From an uncultured Pelagibacteraceae bacterium (GTDB lineage: Bacteria; Pseudomonadota; Alphaproteobacteria; Pelagibacterales; Pelagibacteraceae): a stretch of DNA of 33,398 nucleotides. The notes beneath the pieces are model-generated. The model searched no databases. It saw nothing but the letters and a program-made list of their open reading frames with translations, and was not told the DNA's origin. Positions within the stretch are counted from its first letter, which is position 1; every line of letters starts with the position of its first letter. Below, piece by piece: positions 18,201-29,149 of the stretch. The stretch is from contig CACDEK010000006.1 of assembly GCA_902551735.1 (NCBI GenBank), positions 1 through 33,398 of the forward strand. The letters run 5' to 3'. Position numbers and translations under genes: made by a program.

Positions 18201-18533
18201 TTATTCTTTAAAAGATAAATTTTTGTCTTTTAAAATTTTTTTTAATTCGCCAGTTTCGAACATTTCTTTTATTATGTCACATCCGCCTACAAATTCTTTT
18301 TTTATATATAGCTGAGGAATAGTTGGCCATTCGCTATACTCTTTAATTCCTTGTCTCAATTCATTACTTGCAAGAACATTTACACCTTTAAATTTAACTT
18401 CTAAAATTTTTAGTATATTTGTAACAGTCATTGAAAAACCACATTGAGGAGCTTCGGGAGTACCTTTCATAAATAAGCATACTTCATTATTATTTATTTC
18501 ATTATCTATAAGTTCTTTAGTTGTTTGATCCAT
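18201..18533 (-). CDS. grxD: monothiol glutaredoxin (Grx4/GrxD family)
   Basis: VCLFMKGTPEAPQCGFSMTVTNIL...WPTIPQLYIKKEFVGGCDIIKEM, with CGFS active site. Confidence 0.95.
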   Translation of the reverse strand: MDQTTKELIDNEINNNEVCLFMKGTPEAPQCGFSMTVTNILKILEVKFKGVNVLASNELRQGIKEYSEWPTIPQLYIKKEFVGGCDIIKEMFETGELKKILKDKNLSFKE

Positions 18534-18762
18534 TTTTTTCCTTTGTTTTAATTGCTAATGCATGTAACTCGTTACCCATTTTACCTTTTAATGCCGCATA
18601 AACAATCTTATGTTGTTCAATTTTACTTTTCCCATTAAATGCAGAAGATGTAATAGTAGCTGAGTAATGATTTCCATCACCTGCAAGATCCTGGATATCT
18701 ATTAAAGCATCAGGCAAAGATTCTTTAATTAACTTTTCAATTTCTGTTAAATCCATTGCCAT
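18517..18762 (-). CDS. bolA: BolA family protein
   Basis: LIKESLPDALIDIQDLAGDGNHYSATITSSAFNGKSKIEQHKIVYAALKGKMGNELHALAIKTKEK; next to grxD. Confidence 0.92.
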   Translation of the reverse strand: MAMDLTEIEKLIKESLPDALIDIQDLAGDGNHYSATITSSAFNGKSKIEQHKIVYAALKGKMGNELHALAIKTKEKNGSNN

Positions 18763-20954
18763 TAATTATCCATATAGTTATTTAGCCAAGTTTTATTTAT
18801 TTTCATTAATTCGTCAATTGTAACATTTATTTCATCTTTAAGAACAACATTTTTTTCTTGCGTAGTTCCAAATTCACTAAAATAAACAGAATTTTTTTGT
18901 AAAACAGATTTTACTTTATTAATGTCATTTTTTTCTATTTCAATTAAATATCTGCCTTGATCTTCACCAAAAAAATACTCAAAGAAATTAACTAAACCTT
19001 TGGGTTTATTGATTTTTATACCTATATTTCCTGCTAAACACATTTGTGTAACTGCGACCAATAAACCACCTACTGAAACATCGTGAACAGATTTTACATA
19101 TCCTTCGTTGATCAAACTTAGTACAGTTTCTCCATTATTTTTTTCATTAAATAAATTAATTTCGGGCGGAGGTCCTTTTTTTTCATTTAGTATTTCTGTA
19201 GCAAAAATACTTTGATCAATATGGCCTTCTGTTTTACCAACTACCAATACAATATTATCATTTTTTTTTAGACTCATAGAGGTCATTTTCTTATAATCTT
19301 TTAGAAAACCAATACCTCCTATTGTTGGTGTGGGTTTAATTCCCTTGTCTTTTGTTTCATTATAAAAAGAAACATTTCCGGAAACTACCGGATAGTTTAA
19401 ATATTTGCATGCTTCACTAATACCAGTAAGACATTCTACAAATTCACCCATATTTTTTTCTTTTTCAGGATTACCAAAATTTAAACAATTTGTAATTGCT
19501 AGTGGTTTAGCGCCCACAGAAATCATGTTTCGCCAACTTTCGCAAACAATTTGTTTACCACCTGTTAATGGATGGGCAAAACAATAGTTGGCCGAAGAGT
19601 CTACAGCAGCGGCTACAGCTTTATTAGTTCCGTGGACTCTAACAACTCCTGCATCTCCACCTGGTTTTTGAATAGTATCACCCATAACTGTATGATCGTA
19701 TTGTTCCCAAATCCATTCTTTGCTGCAAACATTTGGACTAGATAAAATTTTTTTTAAAACATCTAAAATTTTTAAATTTTTATACAGATCTTTGTTAATT
19801 TTATTTTTATTTGGAAGTTTAATTTTTTTCCATTTTCTATCGTATTCTGGAGATTTATCTGATAAAAATTCTATTGGAACTTCAGCATTTTTTATTCCAT
19901 TAAAATAAATTTCTATTTTTTTTGAATTAGTAGTTTTGCCTATAACGGCAAAATCTAAATTCCATTTTTCAAAAATTTTTTTAGCCTTTTCCTCTTTTCC
20001 GTTTTCTAACACAATAAGCATTCTCTCTTGACTTTCTGATAACATAATTTCATACGGTGTCATATTTGACTCTCTGCATGGAACTTTATCTAAATTTAAC
20101 TCTATTCCAAGTTTGCCTTTTGAGGCCATTTCAATACTTGATGAAGTAAGACCCGCAGCTCCCATATCCTGTATAGAAATAATTGAGTCATCAGTCATTA
20201 ACTCTAGACAAGCTTCTAATAATAGTTTTTCCGTAAATGGATCTCCAACTTGAACAGTTGGCTTTTTTTCTTCAATTTGATCATCGAATACATTTGAAGC
20301 CATACTTGCTCCATGAATGCCATCTCTTCCTGTTTTTGAGCCAACATAAATTACAGGTTTATTTATACCTGTAGCTTTAGAATAAAAAATTTTATCTTTT
20401 TTTACCAAACCAATCGTCATTGCGTTAACTAATATATTTCCATTGTAGGACTCATCAAATGTGGTTTGTCCACCTATGGTTGGGATTCCTATACAATTTC
20501 CATATCCACCAATTCCGTTAACAACACCTCTAAGTAGATTTTTAGTTTTTTTGTTTTGGGTAGATCCAAAATGTATTGAATTAAGATTTGCAATTGGTCT
20601 TGCTCCCATAGTAAAAACATCCCTCATTATTCCTCCAACTCCTGTTGCAGCACCTTGATATGGTTCAATAAATGATGGATGGTTATGGCTTTCTATTTTA
20701 AACACAATGGCATCATTGTCTTCAATATCAACAACACCAGCATTTTCTCCTGGTCCCTGAATTACTTTTTTTCCAGTAGTTGGGAGTTTTTTTAAATGAA
20801 TTTTAGATGATTTGTATGAACAATGTTCATTCCACATAGCAGAAAATAAACCTAGTTCTGTAATATTTGGAGTTCTTTTTAAAAGGTTACATATTTCTTT
20901 AAATTCATTTTTTTTTAATCCATGATCTATTGCTATTTTTTCAGTTACAGACAT
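18762..20954 (-). CDS. purL: phosphoribosylformylglycinamidine synthase subunit PurL
   Basis: 730 aa small Pur[25 protein letters not shown]...[49 protein letters not shown]; followed by purQ and purS. Confidence 0.98.
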   Translation of the reverse strand: MSVTEKIAIDHGLKKNEFKEICNLLKRTPNITELGLFSAMWNEHCSYKSSKIHLKKLPTTGKKVIQGPGENAGVVDIEDNDAIVFKIESHNHPSFIEPYQGAATGVGGIMRDVFTMGARPIANLNSIHFGSTQNKKTKNLLRGVVNGIGGYGNCIGIPTIGGQTTFDESYNGNILVNAMTIGLVKKDKIFYSKATGINKPVIYVGSKTGRDGIHGASMASNVFDDQIEEKKPTVQVGDPFTEKLLLEACLELMTDDSIISIQDMGAAGLTSSSIEMASKGKLGIELNLDKVPCRESNMTPYEIMLSESQERMLIVLENGKEEKAKKIFEKWNLDFAVIGKTTNSKKIEIYFNGIKNAEVPIEFLSDKSPEYDRKWKKIKLPNKNKINKDLYKNLKILDVLKKILSSPNVCSKEWIWEQYDHTVMGDTIQKPGGDAGVVRVHGTNKAVAAAVDSSANYCFAHPLTGGKQIVCESWRNMISVGAKPLAITNCLNFGNPEKEKNMGEFVECLTGISEACKYLNYPVVSGNVSFYNETKDKGIKPTPTIGGIGFLKDYKKMTSMSLKKNDNIVLVVGKTEGHIDQSIFATEILNEKKGPPPEINLFNEKNNGETVLSLINEGYVKSVHDVSVGGLLVAVTQMCLAGNIGIKINKPKGLVNFFEYFFGEDQGRYLIEIEKNDINKVKSVLQKNSVYFSEFGTTQEKNVVLKDEINVTIDELMKINKTWLNNYMDN

Positions 20955-21637
20955 TATTTTAGATTATTTAGTAAATTTTCAAAAAATAAAGAACCATCTT
21001 CTCCTGATAAATATTTTTCAATCATTCTTTCAGGATGAGGCATCATACCTAAGATATTTTTTTTCCTACTAAAAATACCTGCAATATTTTTACTTGAACC
21101 ATTTGGATTATATTTTTCATTAACCTCACCTTTTTCGTCACAATATAGTAAAGCTATTTGATTATTTTCTTGCATTTCTTTCATTTGCTCACCAGAACAA
21201 AAATAGTTTCCCTCATTATGTGCTATGTGAAGATTTAAAACATTTTTTTTTATATTTTTAAAATAATTATTTTCAATGTTGTTAATTTTAACAAAGACAT
21301 TTTTACATATAAATTTAGAAAATTTGTTTCTTAATAGCACACCTGGCAATAATGAGGTCTCTGTTAAAATTTGAAAACCATTACATATACCCATTAATAA
21401 TCCACCAGAATTAGCAAACTTAATTACAGACTGGATAATTTTAGACTTAGAAGCCATACTTCCACATCTAAGGTAGTCACCATATGAAAAGCCACCAGGC
21501 AAAACAACCAAATCACTTTTTGGCAATTCAACATCCTCGTGCCAAATCATTTTATTTTTAAATCCAAATTTTCTAAGTGCAATTGCTATATCTCTGTCAC
21601 AATTAGACCCAGGAAATACAATTACAGATGAATTCAT
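20954..21637 (-). CDS. purQ: phosphoribosylformylglycinamidine synthase subunit PurQ
   Basis: [17 protein letters not shown]...[19 protein letters not shown]...[12 protein letters not shown]...[11 protein letters not shown]...[11 protein letters not shown]. Confidence 0.98.
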   Translation of the reverse strand: MNSSVIVFPGSNCDRDIAIALRKFGFKNKMIWHEDVELPKSDLVVLPGGFSYGDYLRCGSMASKSKIIQSVIKFANSGGLLMGICNGFQILTETSLLPGVLLRNKFSKFICKNVFVKINNIENNYFKNIKKNVLNLHIAHNEGNYFCSGEQMKEMQENNQIALLYCDEKGEVNEKYNPNGSSKNIAGIFSRKKNILGMMPHPERMIEKYLSGEDGSLFFENLLNNLK

Positions 21638-21643
21638 TTTATA

Positions 21644-21886
21644 TTATTCAGGCTTAACAACTTTATAATCTTCTATGACAAGATTGGCTAAAAGTTTTTT
21701 ACACATTTCATTTACTTTTTCTTCTGCCTTTTTTTTATTTTTTTCATCAATATCAATTTCAAAATATTTTCCTTGTCTTATGTTGTTTATGTTATTGAAA
21801 CTCATACCTTCCAAGGTTTTTTTTATAGTTGTTCCTTGAGGATCTAAGACATCTTTTTTTAAAGTTACGATAACTGCAATTTTCAA
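21644..21886 (-). CDS. purS: phosphoribosylformylglycinamidine synthase subunit PurS
   Basis: 80 aa; MKIAVIVTLKKDVLDPQGTTIKKTLEGMSFNNINNIRQGKYFEIDI; between purQ and purC. Confidence 0.95.
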   Translation of the reverse strand: MKIAVIVTLKKDVLDPQGTTIKKTLEGMSFNNINNIRQGKYFEIDIDEKNKKKAEEKVNEMCKKLLANLVIEDYKVVKPE

Positions 21887-21890
21887 GTTG

Positions 21891-22676
21891 TTACTTTCTG
21901 TTTTTTATAGATCTTAATTTGCCAAACTGAACAGGTTTAATATTAGTTTCTTCATGTAAAATATTTAATCTTCTGGCAACCTCCTGATATGCCTCAAATA
22001 AATTTCCTAAATCTTTTCTAAATCTATCTTTATCTAATTTTTTGTCACTGGTCGCATCCCACAATCTACATGTATCCGGACTAATTTCATCTGCTAGTAA
22101 AATTTTTTTTTTACCGTTTTCATTAAATCTCCCAAATTCAATTTTAAAATCTACAAGTTTAATTCCTATACCTTTAAACATACCTTGCATGTAATCATTA
22201 ATTCTTAAACACTGTTTGGTTATCCAATCTAACTCAACATCATTTGCCCATCCAAAAGCATAAATATGCTCTCTTGCTACCAATGGGTCACCTAAATTAT
22301 CATTTTTATAACAAAACTCTATTAGCGGTTTATCTAATACAGTTCCATCTTCAATACCTAGTCTTTTAGTCAATGAACCAGTTGAAATATTTCTTACAAT
22401 AAATTCGATAGGTATAATTTCTACTAGTTTAACTAACTGTTCTCTCATATTTATTCTTTTAATTAAATGTGTTTCGATACCTATTTGGTTTAGATTAAAT
22501 AGTATATGTTCAGAAATTCTATTATTTAAAATACCTTTGCCTTCAATTATTGATTTTTTTTGATTGTTATATGCTGTGGCATTATCCTTAAAATGTTGTA
22601 TAGCAGTACCTTTTTCTTGACCTGCGTATAAAATTTTAGCTTTACCTTCGTGTAATTTTTTACCTTTTTTTATCAT
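21891..22676 (-). CDS. purC: phosphoribosylaminoimidazole-succinocarboxamide synthase
   Basis: [30 protein letters not shown]...[20 protein letters not shown]...[14 protein letters not shown]. Confidence 0.97.
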   Translation of the reverse strand: MIKKGKKLHEGKAKILYAGQEKGTAIQHFKDNATAYNNQKKSIIEGKGILNNRISEHILFNLNQIGIETHLIKRINMREQLVKLVEIIPIEFIVRNISTGSLTKRLGIEDGTVLDKPLIEFCYKNDNLGDPLVAREHIYAFGWANDVELDWITKQCLRINDYMQGMFKGIGIKLVDFKIEFGRFNENGKKKILLADEISPDTCRLWDATSDKKLDKDRFRKDLGNLFEAYQEVARRLNILHEETNIKPVQFGKLRSIKNRK

Positions 22677-23965
22677 TTAAAAACTCTATTAAAAATAAAA
22701 TTAACATTTTTAAAGTGTGATGAATAATTAAATATTTTTTTAAGTTTATTCAAAGGAATTCTACTAGTAATATTTTTATCTTTTTTTACAACTTCAAATA
22801 GATGTAAGTTTTGAGAAATACATTTTTTGGCAAGAGATTGAACTATTTTATAAGATTTTTCTCTGCTCAAGTTATTTTTTGTAAGTTCAAGCATTAACTC
22901 TTGAGAAAAAATTATACCTTTCGTTAAATCAAGATTAGATAACATTTTATTAGGGTATATGATCATATTTTTTAAAATATTAGAAAGTCTAACAAGTGCA
23001 AAATCTAAAGTTATATTTGCATCTGGACCAATACTTCTTTCCACACTTGAATGAGAAATATCTCTTTCATGCCATAAAGCTATATTTTCTAGAGCAGGCA
23101 CTACATAACTTCTAACTATTCTTGAAAGTCCAGTTAAATTTTCACTTAATATTGGGTTTTTTTTGTGAGGCATTGCCGAAGAACCTTTTTGTTTTTTTGA
23201 AAAAAATTCTTGTAATTCATAAACTTCTGTTCTTTGCAAATTCCTTATTTCAGTTGAAACTCTTTCTATGGATCCGGCAATAATAGCTAAAACTGAAAAA
23301 TAAAAAGCATGTCTATCTCTGGGAATTATTTGAGTAGAAATTGGTTCAATTTTAAGATTAAGTTTTTTTGCAACATACTTTTCAACTTTAGGGCTTACAT
23401 TTGCGTAAGTTCCAACTGCACCAGAAATTGCACAAGTAGACACTTCTTCAATAGCGTATAATAATCTTTTTTTATTTCTTTTAAATTCTTCATAAAAAGA
23501 AGCTAATTTTAATCCAAAAGTTAATGGCTCAGCATGAATACCGTGACTTCTTCCAATACATGGAGTGAATTTGTATTTTTTAGCCTTTAATTTTAAAATT
23601 TTTAAGATTAAGTCTATGTCTTTTAAAAGTATTTTGCCTGACTGAACTAATTGAATATTAAAACTTGTATCTAATATATCTGAAGATGTCATTCCTTGGT
23701 GCAAATATCTAGCTTGTAATCCTGCTTTTTCAGTAATGGAAGTTAAAAAAGCAATAACATCGTGTTTAACTTTAGATTCAATTAAATGAATTCTTTTAAC
23801 ATTTATCTTACCCTTTTTTTTAACTACATTAGATACTCCTTTAGGTATATGACCAAGCCTTTCCATAGCTTGTGCGGCAGCAATCTCAACATCAAGCCAA
23901 ATTCTGTATTTATTTTCTTCTGACCAGATGCTTGTAAGTTCTTTTCTAGAATATCTTGATATCAT
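22673..23965 (-). CDS. purB: adenylosuccinate lyase
   Basis: [38 protein letters not shown]...[10 protein letters not shown]...[16 protein letters not shown]...[26 protein letters not shown]. Confidence 0.97.
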   Translation of the reverse strand: MISRYSRKELTSIWSEENKYRIWLDVEIAAAQAMERLGHIPKGVSNVVKKKGKINVKRIHLIESKVKHDVIAFLTSITEKAGLQARYLHQGMTSSDILDTSFNIQLVQSGKILLKDIDLILKILKLKAKKYKFTPCIGRSHGIHAEPLTFGLKLASFYEEFKRNKKRLLYAIEEVSTCAISGAVGTYANVSPKVEKYVAKKLNLKIEPISTQIIPRDRHAFYFSVLAIIAGSIERVSTEIRNLQRTEVYELQEFFSKKQKGSSAMPHKKNPILSENLTGLSRIVRSYVVPALENIALWHERDISHSSVERSIGPDANITLDFALVRLSNILKNMIIYPNKMLSNLDLTKGIIFSQELMLELTKNNLSREKSYKIVQSLAKKCISQNLHLFEVVKKDKNITSRIPLNKLKKIFNYSSHFKNVNFIFNRVFK

Positions 23966-24738
23966 TATATATATGGAGGCCTTGTATAGTTTTTATCAGA
24001 TTTAGTGAAAATTTCATAACCATTTTCTGTGATACCAACTGTATGTTCAAATTGTGCTGATAAAGATTTATCTTTTGTAACTGCTGTCCACCCATCATCT
24101 AATATTTTTACATCATACTTTCCGTAATTAATCATAGGCTCAATTGTGAAAGTCATACCAGATTCTAACGTAATTCCAGTATTTTTTTTTCCATAATGCA
24201 GAATATTTGGGTATTCGTGAAAAACATTACTAATTCCATGTCCACAAAAATCTCTTACAACAGAAAAACCTTTATCTTCAACATAAGATTGTATTTCATT
24301 TCCAATATCACCTAATTTAATCCCTGGTTTTAAAATTTTAATTGCTTTCATCATCGCTTCATATGTAGCATTAATTAAATTATTTGCTTTCACTGAAGGT
24401 TTTCCTAGACAAAACATTCTACTTGTATCACCATGGTAATCATCAACAATTGCAGTTATATCTACATTAATTATATCATCATCTTCCAAAATTTTTTCTG
24501 AAGGAATGCCATGACAAACAACATGATTAAGTGAAGTGCATAATGACTTTTTATAACCTCTATAGAAAAGTGGGGCAGAAAAACCTCCATTATCTTTTAT
24601 AAATTCATAACAAAGTTTATCTATTTTATTAGTTGATACTCCTGGTTTAATAAAATCTGTAATCATATCTAATGTTTTAGATGCTAAATTTCCTGCTATT
24701 TTCATTTTTTTAAATTTTTCAGAATAACTATTCATCAT
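23965..24738 (-). CDS. map: type I methionine aminopeptidase
   Basis: SLNHVVCHGIPSEKILEDDDIINVDITAIVDDYHGDTSRMF...VVRDFCGHGISNVFHEYPNILHYG...GMTFTIEPMINYG. Confidence 0.97.
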   Translation of the reverse strand: MMNSYSEKFKKMKIAGNLASKTLDMITDFIKPGVSTNKIDKLCYEFIKDNGGFSAPLFYRGYKKSLCTSLNHVVCHGIPSEKILEDDDIINVDITAIVDDYHGDTSRMFCLGKPSVKANNLINATYEAMMKAIKILKPGIKLGDIGNEIQSYVEDKGFSVVRDFCGHGISNVFHEYPNILHYGKKNTGITLESGMTFTIEPMINYGKYDVKILDDGWTAVTKDKSLSAQFEHTVGITENGYEIFTKSDKNYTRPPYI

Positions 24739-25417
24739 CTATAATTTTAATTTTTTTTTCAATTTTAATTTCTTTTGAATTTACAACACATCTATATGCT
24801 ATAAATTTAACTCCAGCTTTTTTTGCAAAAAGATAATTATTATAATATTCATAATCTATATCTTTAGCTATTTTAAAGTATTCTATACCTTGAATTTGAG
24901 TTAAAAATAAGACGTAAGGATCATATTTTTTTTTTATTGATTCTGCTAAATTTTTCAAGTGTTTTGTACCACGTGATGTTATTGCGTCAGGAAATTCAAC
25001 TATATTATTTTCACGTATTAATGTAACATTTTTGACCTCAATAATTTTTTTGTCACATAAAAAATCGAATCTTGTATCTTTTGAAAATTTAAATTCAGGT
25101 TTAATTAATTTTGTATTTTTTAAATCTTTAATCAGTTTATTTTTTAAAGCATGTTCAACTATCCTATTAGCTCTATGAGTGTTAACTCCAATTAAATTTT
25201 TATTAGCTTTAATAATCTCAAGAGTATATTTTAATTTTCTCTTAGGATCATCATTTTTAGAAACCCATACTTCATTGTCTTTATCTAATAAGCCCATCAT
25301 TGAACCGGTATTAGGGCAGTGCGCTGTTATTATTTGATTATTTACTTTGATATCTATAAAAAACCTCTTATATCGTTTGATTAGTTTGCCTTTAATTAAA
25401 GTACTGGTAAATTTCAT
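24728..25417 (-). CDS. sfsA: SfsA family protein (sugar fermentation stimulation protein homolog)
   Basis: LIKGKLIKRYKRFFIDIKVNNQIITAHCPNTGSMMGLL...GVNTHRANRIVEHAL...RFDFLCDKKIIEVKNVTL...FPDAITSRGTKHLKNL. Confidence 0.93.
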   Translation of the reverse strand: MKFTSTLIKGKLIKRYKRFFIDIKVNNQIITAHCPNTGSMMGLLDKDNEVWVSKNDDPKRKLKYTLEIIKANKNLIGVNTHRANRIVEHALKNKLIKDLKNTKLIKPEFKFSKDTRFDFLCDKKIIEVKNVTLIRENNIVEFPDAITSRGTKHLKNLAESIKKKYDPYVLFLTQIQGIEYFKIAKDIDYEYYNNYLFAKKAGVKFIAYRCVVNSKEIKIEKKIKIIDDE

Positions 25418-25439
25418 AATAATTTATTTATATTTGTAA

Positions 25440-26192
25440 ATGACAAATAAAAAAGAAATAATTGCATCTATTATCATTATTGGTAATGAAGTTCTATCTG
25501 GAAGAACAAAAGATTTAAATACTAGCACACTCTCAATATGGTTAAATTCTATCGGCATTAGTGTTCAAGAGGTAAGGGTAATACCTGATGTTGAAAAAAA
25601 AATTATAGATACAGTTAATGAATTAAGAAACAGATTTGACTATGTATTCACTACAGGAGGAATAGGACCAACGCACGATGATATAACTGCAGAAACTATA
25701 TCCAAAGCATTTGATTTAAAATATGGTCTTCATAAAGAAGCTTTTTCTATATTAGAAAAATATTACGAACCTGGAGAATTTAATGAGGGAAGACAAAAAA
25801 TGGCAAAAATGCCTGTTACAGCGAAACTTATTTTAAACCCTTCTAGCGGAGCACCTGGATTCTATGTTGAAAATGTATTCTGTCTTCCAGGAGTACCTTC
25901 AATTTTAAAATCAATGTTAGGTGGATTAAATAATGTACTAGTAGGCGGCGATCCAATTTTAAGCAAAACTATAAATCTAAGAACTTATGAAAGTGAAATA
26001 GCAAAATCATTAACCAATGTTCAGAATAATAATAAAGACGTAGAAATTGGAAGTTATCCTTTTTTTAGACAAGGTAAACTAGGTGTCTCTATAGTTCTAA
26101 GATCAGTGCATAAAGCTAAAATAGAAGATTGCAGTTTTCAAATTTTAAAATTTGTTAAAACAAAAAAAATAGAAATAGTTGAAATAGATTAA
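25440..26192 (+). CDS. CinA N-terminal-like molybdopterin-binding domain protein
   Basis: ASIIIIGNEVLSGRTKDLNTSTLSIWLNSIGISVQEVRVIPD...YVFTTGGIGPTHDDITAETISKAF; no C-terminal CinA domain at 250 aa. Confidence 0.9.
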   Translation: MTNKKEIIASIIIIGNEVLSGRTKDLNTSTLSIWLNSIGISVQEVRVIPDVEKKIIDTVNELRNRFDYVFTTGGIGPTHDDITAETISKAFDLKYGLHKEAFSILEKYYEPGEFNEGRQKMAKMPVTAKLILNPSSGAPGFYVENVFCLPGVPSILKSMLGGLNNVLVGGDPILSKTINLRTYESEIAKSLTNVQNNNKDVEIGSYPFFRQGKLGVSIVLRSVHKAKIEDCSFQILKFVKTKKIEIVEID

Positions 26193-26644
26193 TGTTGTAT
26201 TTTGCTTATGGAAGTAATCTTAATTGGCATCAAATGCAAAAAGAAAGATGCCCAGGATCAAAATTTGTTCAAACATATATTTTACAAGGCTATAAATTAA
26301 TATTTAGCCATCGTAATCCAAATAACAAATATGGTCATGCTAATATAGAAAAAAATAATAATTTTAGTGTACCTGGCGCTATATGGAATCTTTCAAAAAA
26401 ACATGAAAAAACTTTAGACGAATATGAGGCCGTTAATTATAATCCACCGTATTATCAAAAAGAATATTTTTCTTTAAAAGGAAAAAAAATTTTAGTTTAT
26501 GTACAAAAAATTTACACTAAAAGAAAACCATCTTATACCTACCTGCATACAATAATACAAGGATATGAAGACTGTAATTTAGATACTTTTTGTTTAAAAA
26601 AAGAAATAAAAAATTATACTTTAGATTATAATATTGATTGGTAA
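26192..26644 (+). CDS. gamma-glutamylcyclotransferase-like (AIG2/GGCT fold) protein
   Basis: MLYFAYGSNLNWHQMQKERCPGSKFVQTYILQGYKLIFSHR...VPGAIWNLSKKHEKTLDEYEAVN; FAYGSN motif and conserved Glu. Confidence 0.85.
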   Translation: MLYFAYGSNLNWHQMQKERCPGSKFVQTYILQGYKLIFSHRNPNNKYGHANIEKNNNFSVPGAIWNLSKKHEKTLDEYEAVNYNPPYYQKEYFSLKGKKILVYVQKIYTKRKPSYTYLHTIIQGYEDCNLDTFCLKKEIKNYTLDYNIDW

Positions 26645-26646
26645 TT

Positions 26647-26664
26647 TTAAAAAATATTTTTTAA
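26647..26664. terminator. 18-bp perfect palindrome at a convergent junction
   Basis: TTAAAAAATATTTTTTAA begins at the stop codon of the minus-strand GT9 gene, 2 bp after the plus-strand stop. Confidence 0.35.
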
Positions 26665-27630
26665 TACATCGTCCAATGTAATTTTTGAAATATCATTAGA
26701 ATTGTATAATTTTTTACTATCAAGTATTTTTATATTATCTTGATCGGGTGCAAATTTTTCTGGTTTAGTTGGTCCAAATAATAATATCATGGGTATCTCG
26801 GCTAGGCTCATCATATGCATGATGCCGTTGTCTATTGATATTGCTTTTTCAAGCCTCGAAGTTAAAGCTGTTACAAGACTAGGCGAAGCTAGTTCAGATC
26901 GATGTTCAGGAAAATTTGCATTTGGTATTGCCGATTTAATTTTATTAATAATTTCGGTATTTGACTTTTCAACAAAGAAAATTGGTTTTTTTCCTTTGTT
27001 TTCTAATTTCATAGCTAATTCAATAAATTTATTTATTGGCCAATGTTTTTTTCTAAATGGATTCCCATGAGTAATTGAAAGTCCAATATAGTTTTTGTCA
27101 GGTAATAATTTTATTGCTTCCTTAATGTATTCTTCGTTAAGTTGTTTCAAGCTATAATTAATTTTATTTATTTTAGTATCATAGAATTTTTCTAAATTTA
27201 AAATAGTCCTTTGGTTTATATTTTCACAATTTGAGTATTTTTTTTTATATGAACAAAAAAAATAATTAAATGTTGATGAATAAAAATCACTATTAGGTAA
27301 TCTTTTTAATATAAGTGTGTTTCTAATTTTGGATTGAATATCAATAATTAAATCAAATTTATTGATATTTAATCCAAGTTTTAAAAATTCGTTTTTAGCT
27401 TTAAAAAAATGCCACCATCTAAATCCAAAGTGTTTAAGATCCAAATTTAAATTATTTATTTTAATATTATAATCTTTTAATTCATTTGAAAAATATTTTG
27501 CACCGAGGGAATCTTGATAATAAAATTCAGAGGATGCAAAATGATTTTGCAAAGTTAAAATAAGAGGAAATAATTGAATAGCATCTCCTAGACCCCCACC
27601 TGAATTGTAAATTAATATTTTTTTACTCAT
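26647..27630 (-). CDS. glycosyltransferase family 9 (heptosyltransferase-like)
   Basis: ILIYNSGGGLGDAIQLFPLILTLQNHF...YIGLSITHGNPFRKKHWPINKFIELAMKLENKGKKPIFF...AISIDNGIMHMMSLAEIPMILLFGPTKPEKFAP. Confidence 0.85.
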   Translation of the reverse strand: MSKKILIYNSGGGLGDAIQLFPLILTLQNHFASSEFYYQDSLGAKYFSNELKDYNIKINNLNLDLKHFGFRWWHFFKAKNEFLKLGLNINKFDLIIDIQSKIRNTLILKRLPNSDFYSSTFNYFFCSYKKKYSNCENINQRTILNLEKFYDTKINKINYSLKQLNEEYIKEAIKLLPDKNYIGLSITHGNPFRKKHWPINKFIELAMKLENKGKKPIFFVEKSNTEIINKIKSAIPNANFPEHRSELASPSLVTALTSRLEKAISIDNGIMHMMSLAEIPMILLFGPTKPEKFAPDQDNIKILDSKKLYNSNDISKITLDDVLKNIF

Positions 27631-27711
27631 ATAAGACTATAAATTATAATTTATCCTTGTTAATTAATCCTTGATTTTTTTGTTTATATATGGGCAAAAT
27701 ATGCAAATTAT

Positions 27712-29073
27712 ATGACAGACAAAATAAAATTTTTCTTAGATGAAAGCAAAATGCCTAAGTCATGGTATAATATTTCTGCAGATCTACCAAAACCATTAAG
27801 TCCAGTTCTCCATCCAGGCACTCTTAAACCAGTTGGGCCAGATGATTTAGCACCATTATTTCCAATGGCTTTAATTGGTCAAGAAGTTTCTCAAGAAAGA
27901 GAAATTGAAATTCCTGAACCAGTAAGAGAAATTTACAAACAGTGGAGACCATCTCCCTTGTATAGAGCTAGAAGACTTGAAAAAGCTTTAGATACGTCTG
28001 CAAAAATTTATTACAAATATGAAGGTGTAAGTCCTTCTGGTAGTCACAAACCGAATACTGCTGTAGCTCAAGCTTTTTATAATAAGGAGGAAGGTACAAA
28101 AAAAATTACGACAGAAACTGGAGCAGGACAGTGGGGAAGCTCTCTAGCATTTGCCTGTTCAATCTTTAAAATTGAATTAGATGTTTATATGGTAAAAGTA
28201 AGTTTTGAGCAAAAACCATATAGAAAAATGATTATGCAAACATATGGTGCAAATTGTTTTCCTAGTCCTTCTAATAGAACAAAAACTGGTAAAGCAATTT
28301 TAGAAAAAGATCCAAATAATACAGGAAGCTTAGGTATAGCTATATCCGAAGCAGTAGAAATGGCGGCTCAAGATAAAGATACAAAATATTCACTTGGAAG
28401 TGTTTTAAATCATGTTTTGATGCACCAAACTATAGTTGGAAATGAAGCGATATTACAAATGGAAATGGCTGATGATTACCCTGATATCCTGGTAGGATGC
28501 ACTGGTGGAGGAAGTAACTTTTCAGGCTTAGCTTTTCCTTTCTTAGGAAAAAAATTTCGTGAGAAAAAAGATATAAGAGTAATTGGTTGTGAACCTAAAT
28601 CTTGTCCATCTTTAACAAAGGGTAAATTTGCATATGATTTTGGCGATACTGGTAACTTTACGCCATTGGTAAAAATGCATACTTTGGGATCATCCTTTAT
28701 GCCCCCAGCGACACACTCTGGTGGTTTAAGATATCATGGTATGGCACCCATGTTTAGTCATTTAGTAGATATAGGAGCTATTGAAGCAAAAGCTTACGGT
28801 CAAAAAGAATGTTTCGAAGCAGGAGTAAAATTTGCTCAAGCTGAAGGTATAGTACCAGCACCAGAAGCAACACATGCTGTCAAAGGTGCAATAGATGCAG
28901 CCCTAGAATGTAAAAAAAATGGCCAGAAAAAAACTATTCTTTTTAATTTATGCGGTCACGGCCATTTTGATATGCAGGCCTACGCAGATTATTTTGATAA
29001 TAAGCTTTCTGATGATAGTTATGATGAAAAAGCAGTTAATAAAGCTTTAGAAAAACTACCTAAAATTGCATAA
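27712..29073 (+). CDS. trpB2: TrpB2-type tryptophan synthase beta-like PLP enzyme
   Basis: 453 aa; WRPSPLYRARRLEKALDTSAKIYYKYEGVSPSGSHKPNTAVAQAFYNKEEGTKKITTETGAGQWGSSLAFAC...GCTGGGSNFSGLAFPF...GHGHFDMQAYADYF. Confidence 0.92.
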   Translation: MTDKIKFFLDESKMPKSWYNISADLPKPLSPVLHPGTLKPVGPDDLAPLFPMALIGQEVSQEREIEIPEPVREIYKQWRPSPLYRARRLEKALDTSAKIYYKYEGVSPSGSHKPNTAVAQAFYNKEEGTKKITTETGAGQWGSSLAFACSIFKIELDVYMVKVSFEQKPYRKMIMQTYGANCFPSPSNRTKTGKAILEKDPNNTGSLGIAISEAVEMAAQDKDTKYSLGSVLNHVLMHQTIVGNEAILQMEMADDYPDILVGCTGGGSNFSGLAFPFLGKKFREKKDIRVIGCEPKSCPSLTKGKFAYDFGDTGNFTPLVKMHTLGSSFMPPATHSGGLRYHGMAPMFSHLVDIGAIEAKAYGQKECFEAGVKFAQAEGIVPAPEATHAVKGAIDAALECKKNGQKKTILFNLCGHGHFDMQAYADYFDNKLSDDSYDEKAVNKALEKLPKIA

Positions 29074-29149
29074 AAAAAATTAATCATTGTTAATAATTAT
29101 ATCTAAATATTAGAATTGCTCTATTTTATATAATTAATTAAATATTTGT

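Noticed and set aside
19405-20658. Three plus-strand ORFs (19405, 19720, 20461) inside purL
   Set aside because: All are antisense to an intact, conserved purL.
26789-27070. Plus-strand ORF inside the GT9 gene (93 aa)
   Set aside because: Antisense to a domain-supported gene; no motif of its own.
27639-27654. 16-bp palindrome ATAAATTATAATTTAT in the GT9/trpB2 divergent spacer (possible operator)
   Set aside because: AT-only; my rough estimate is that one or two such palindromes are expected by chance in a window this AT-rich.
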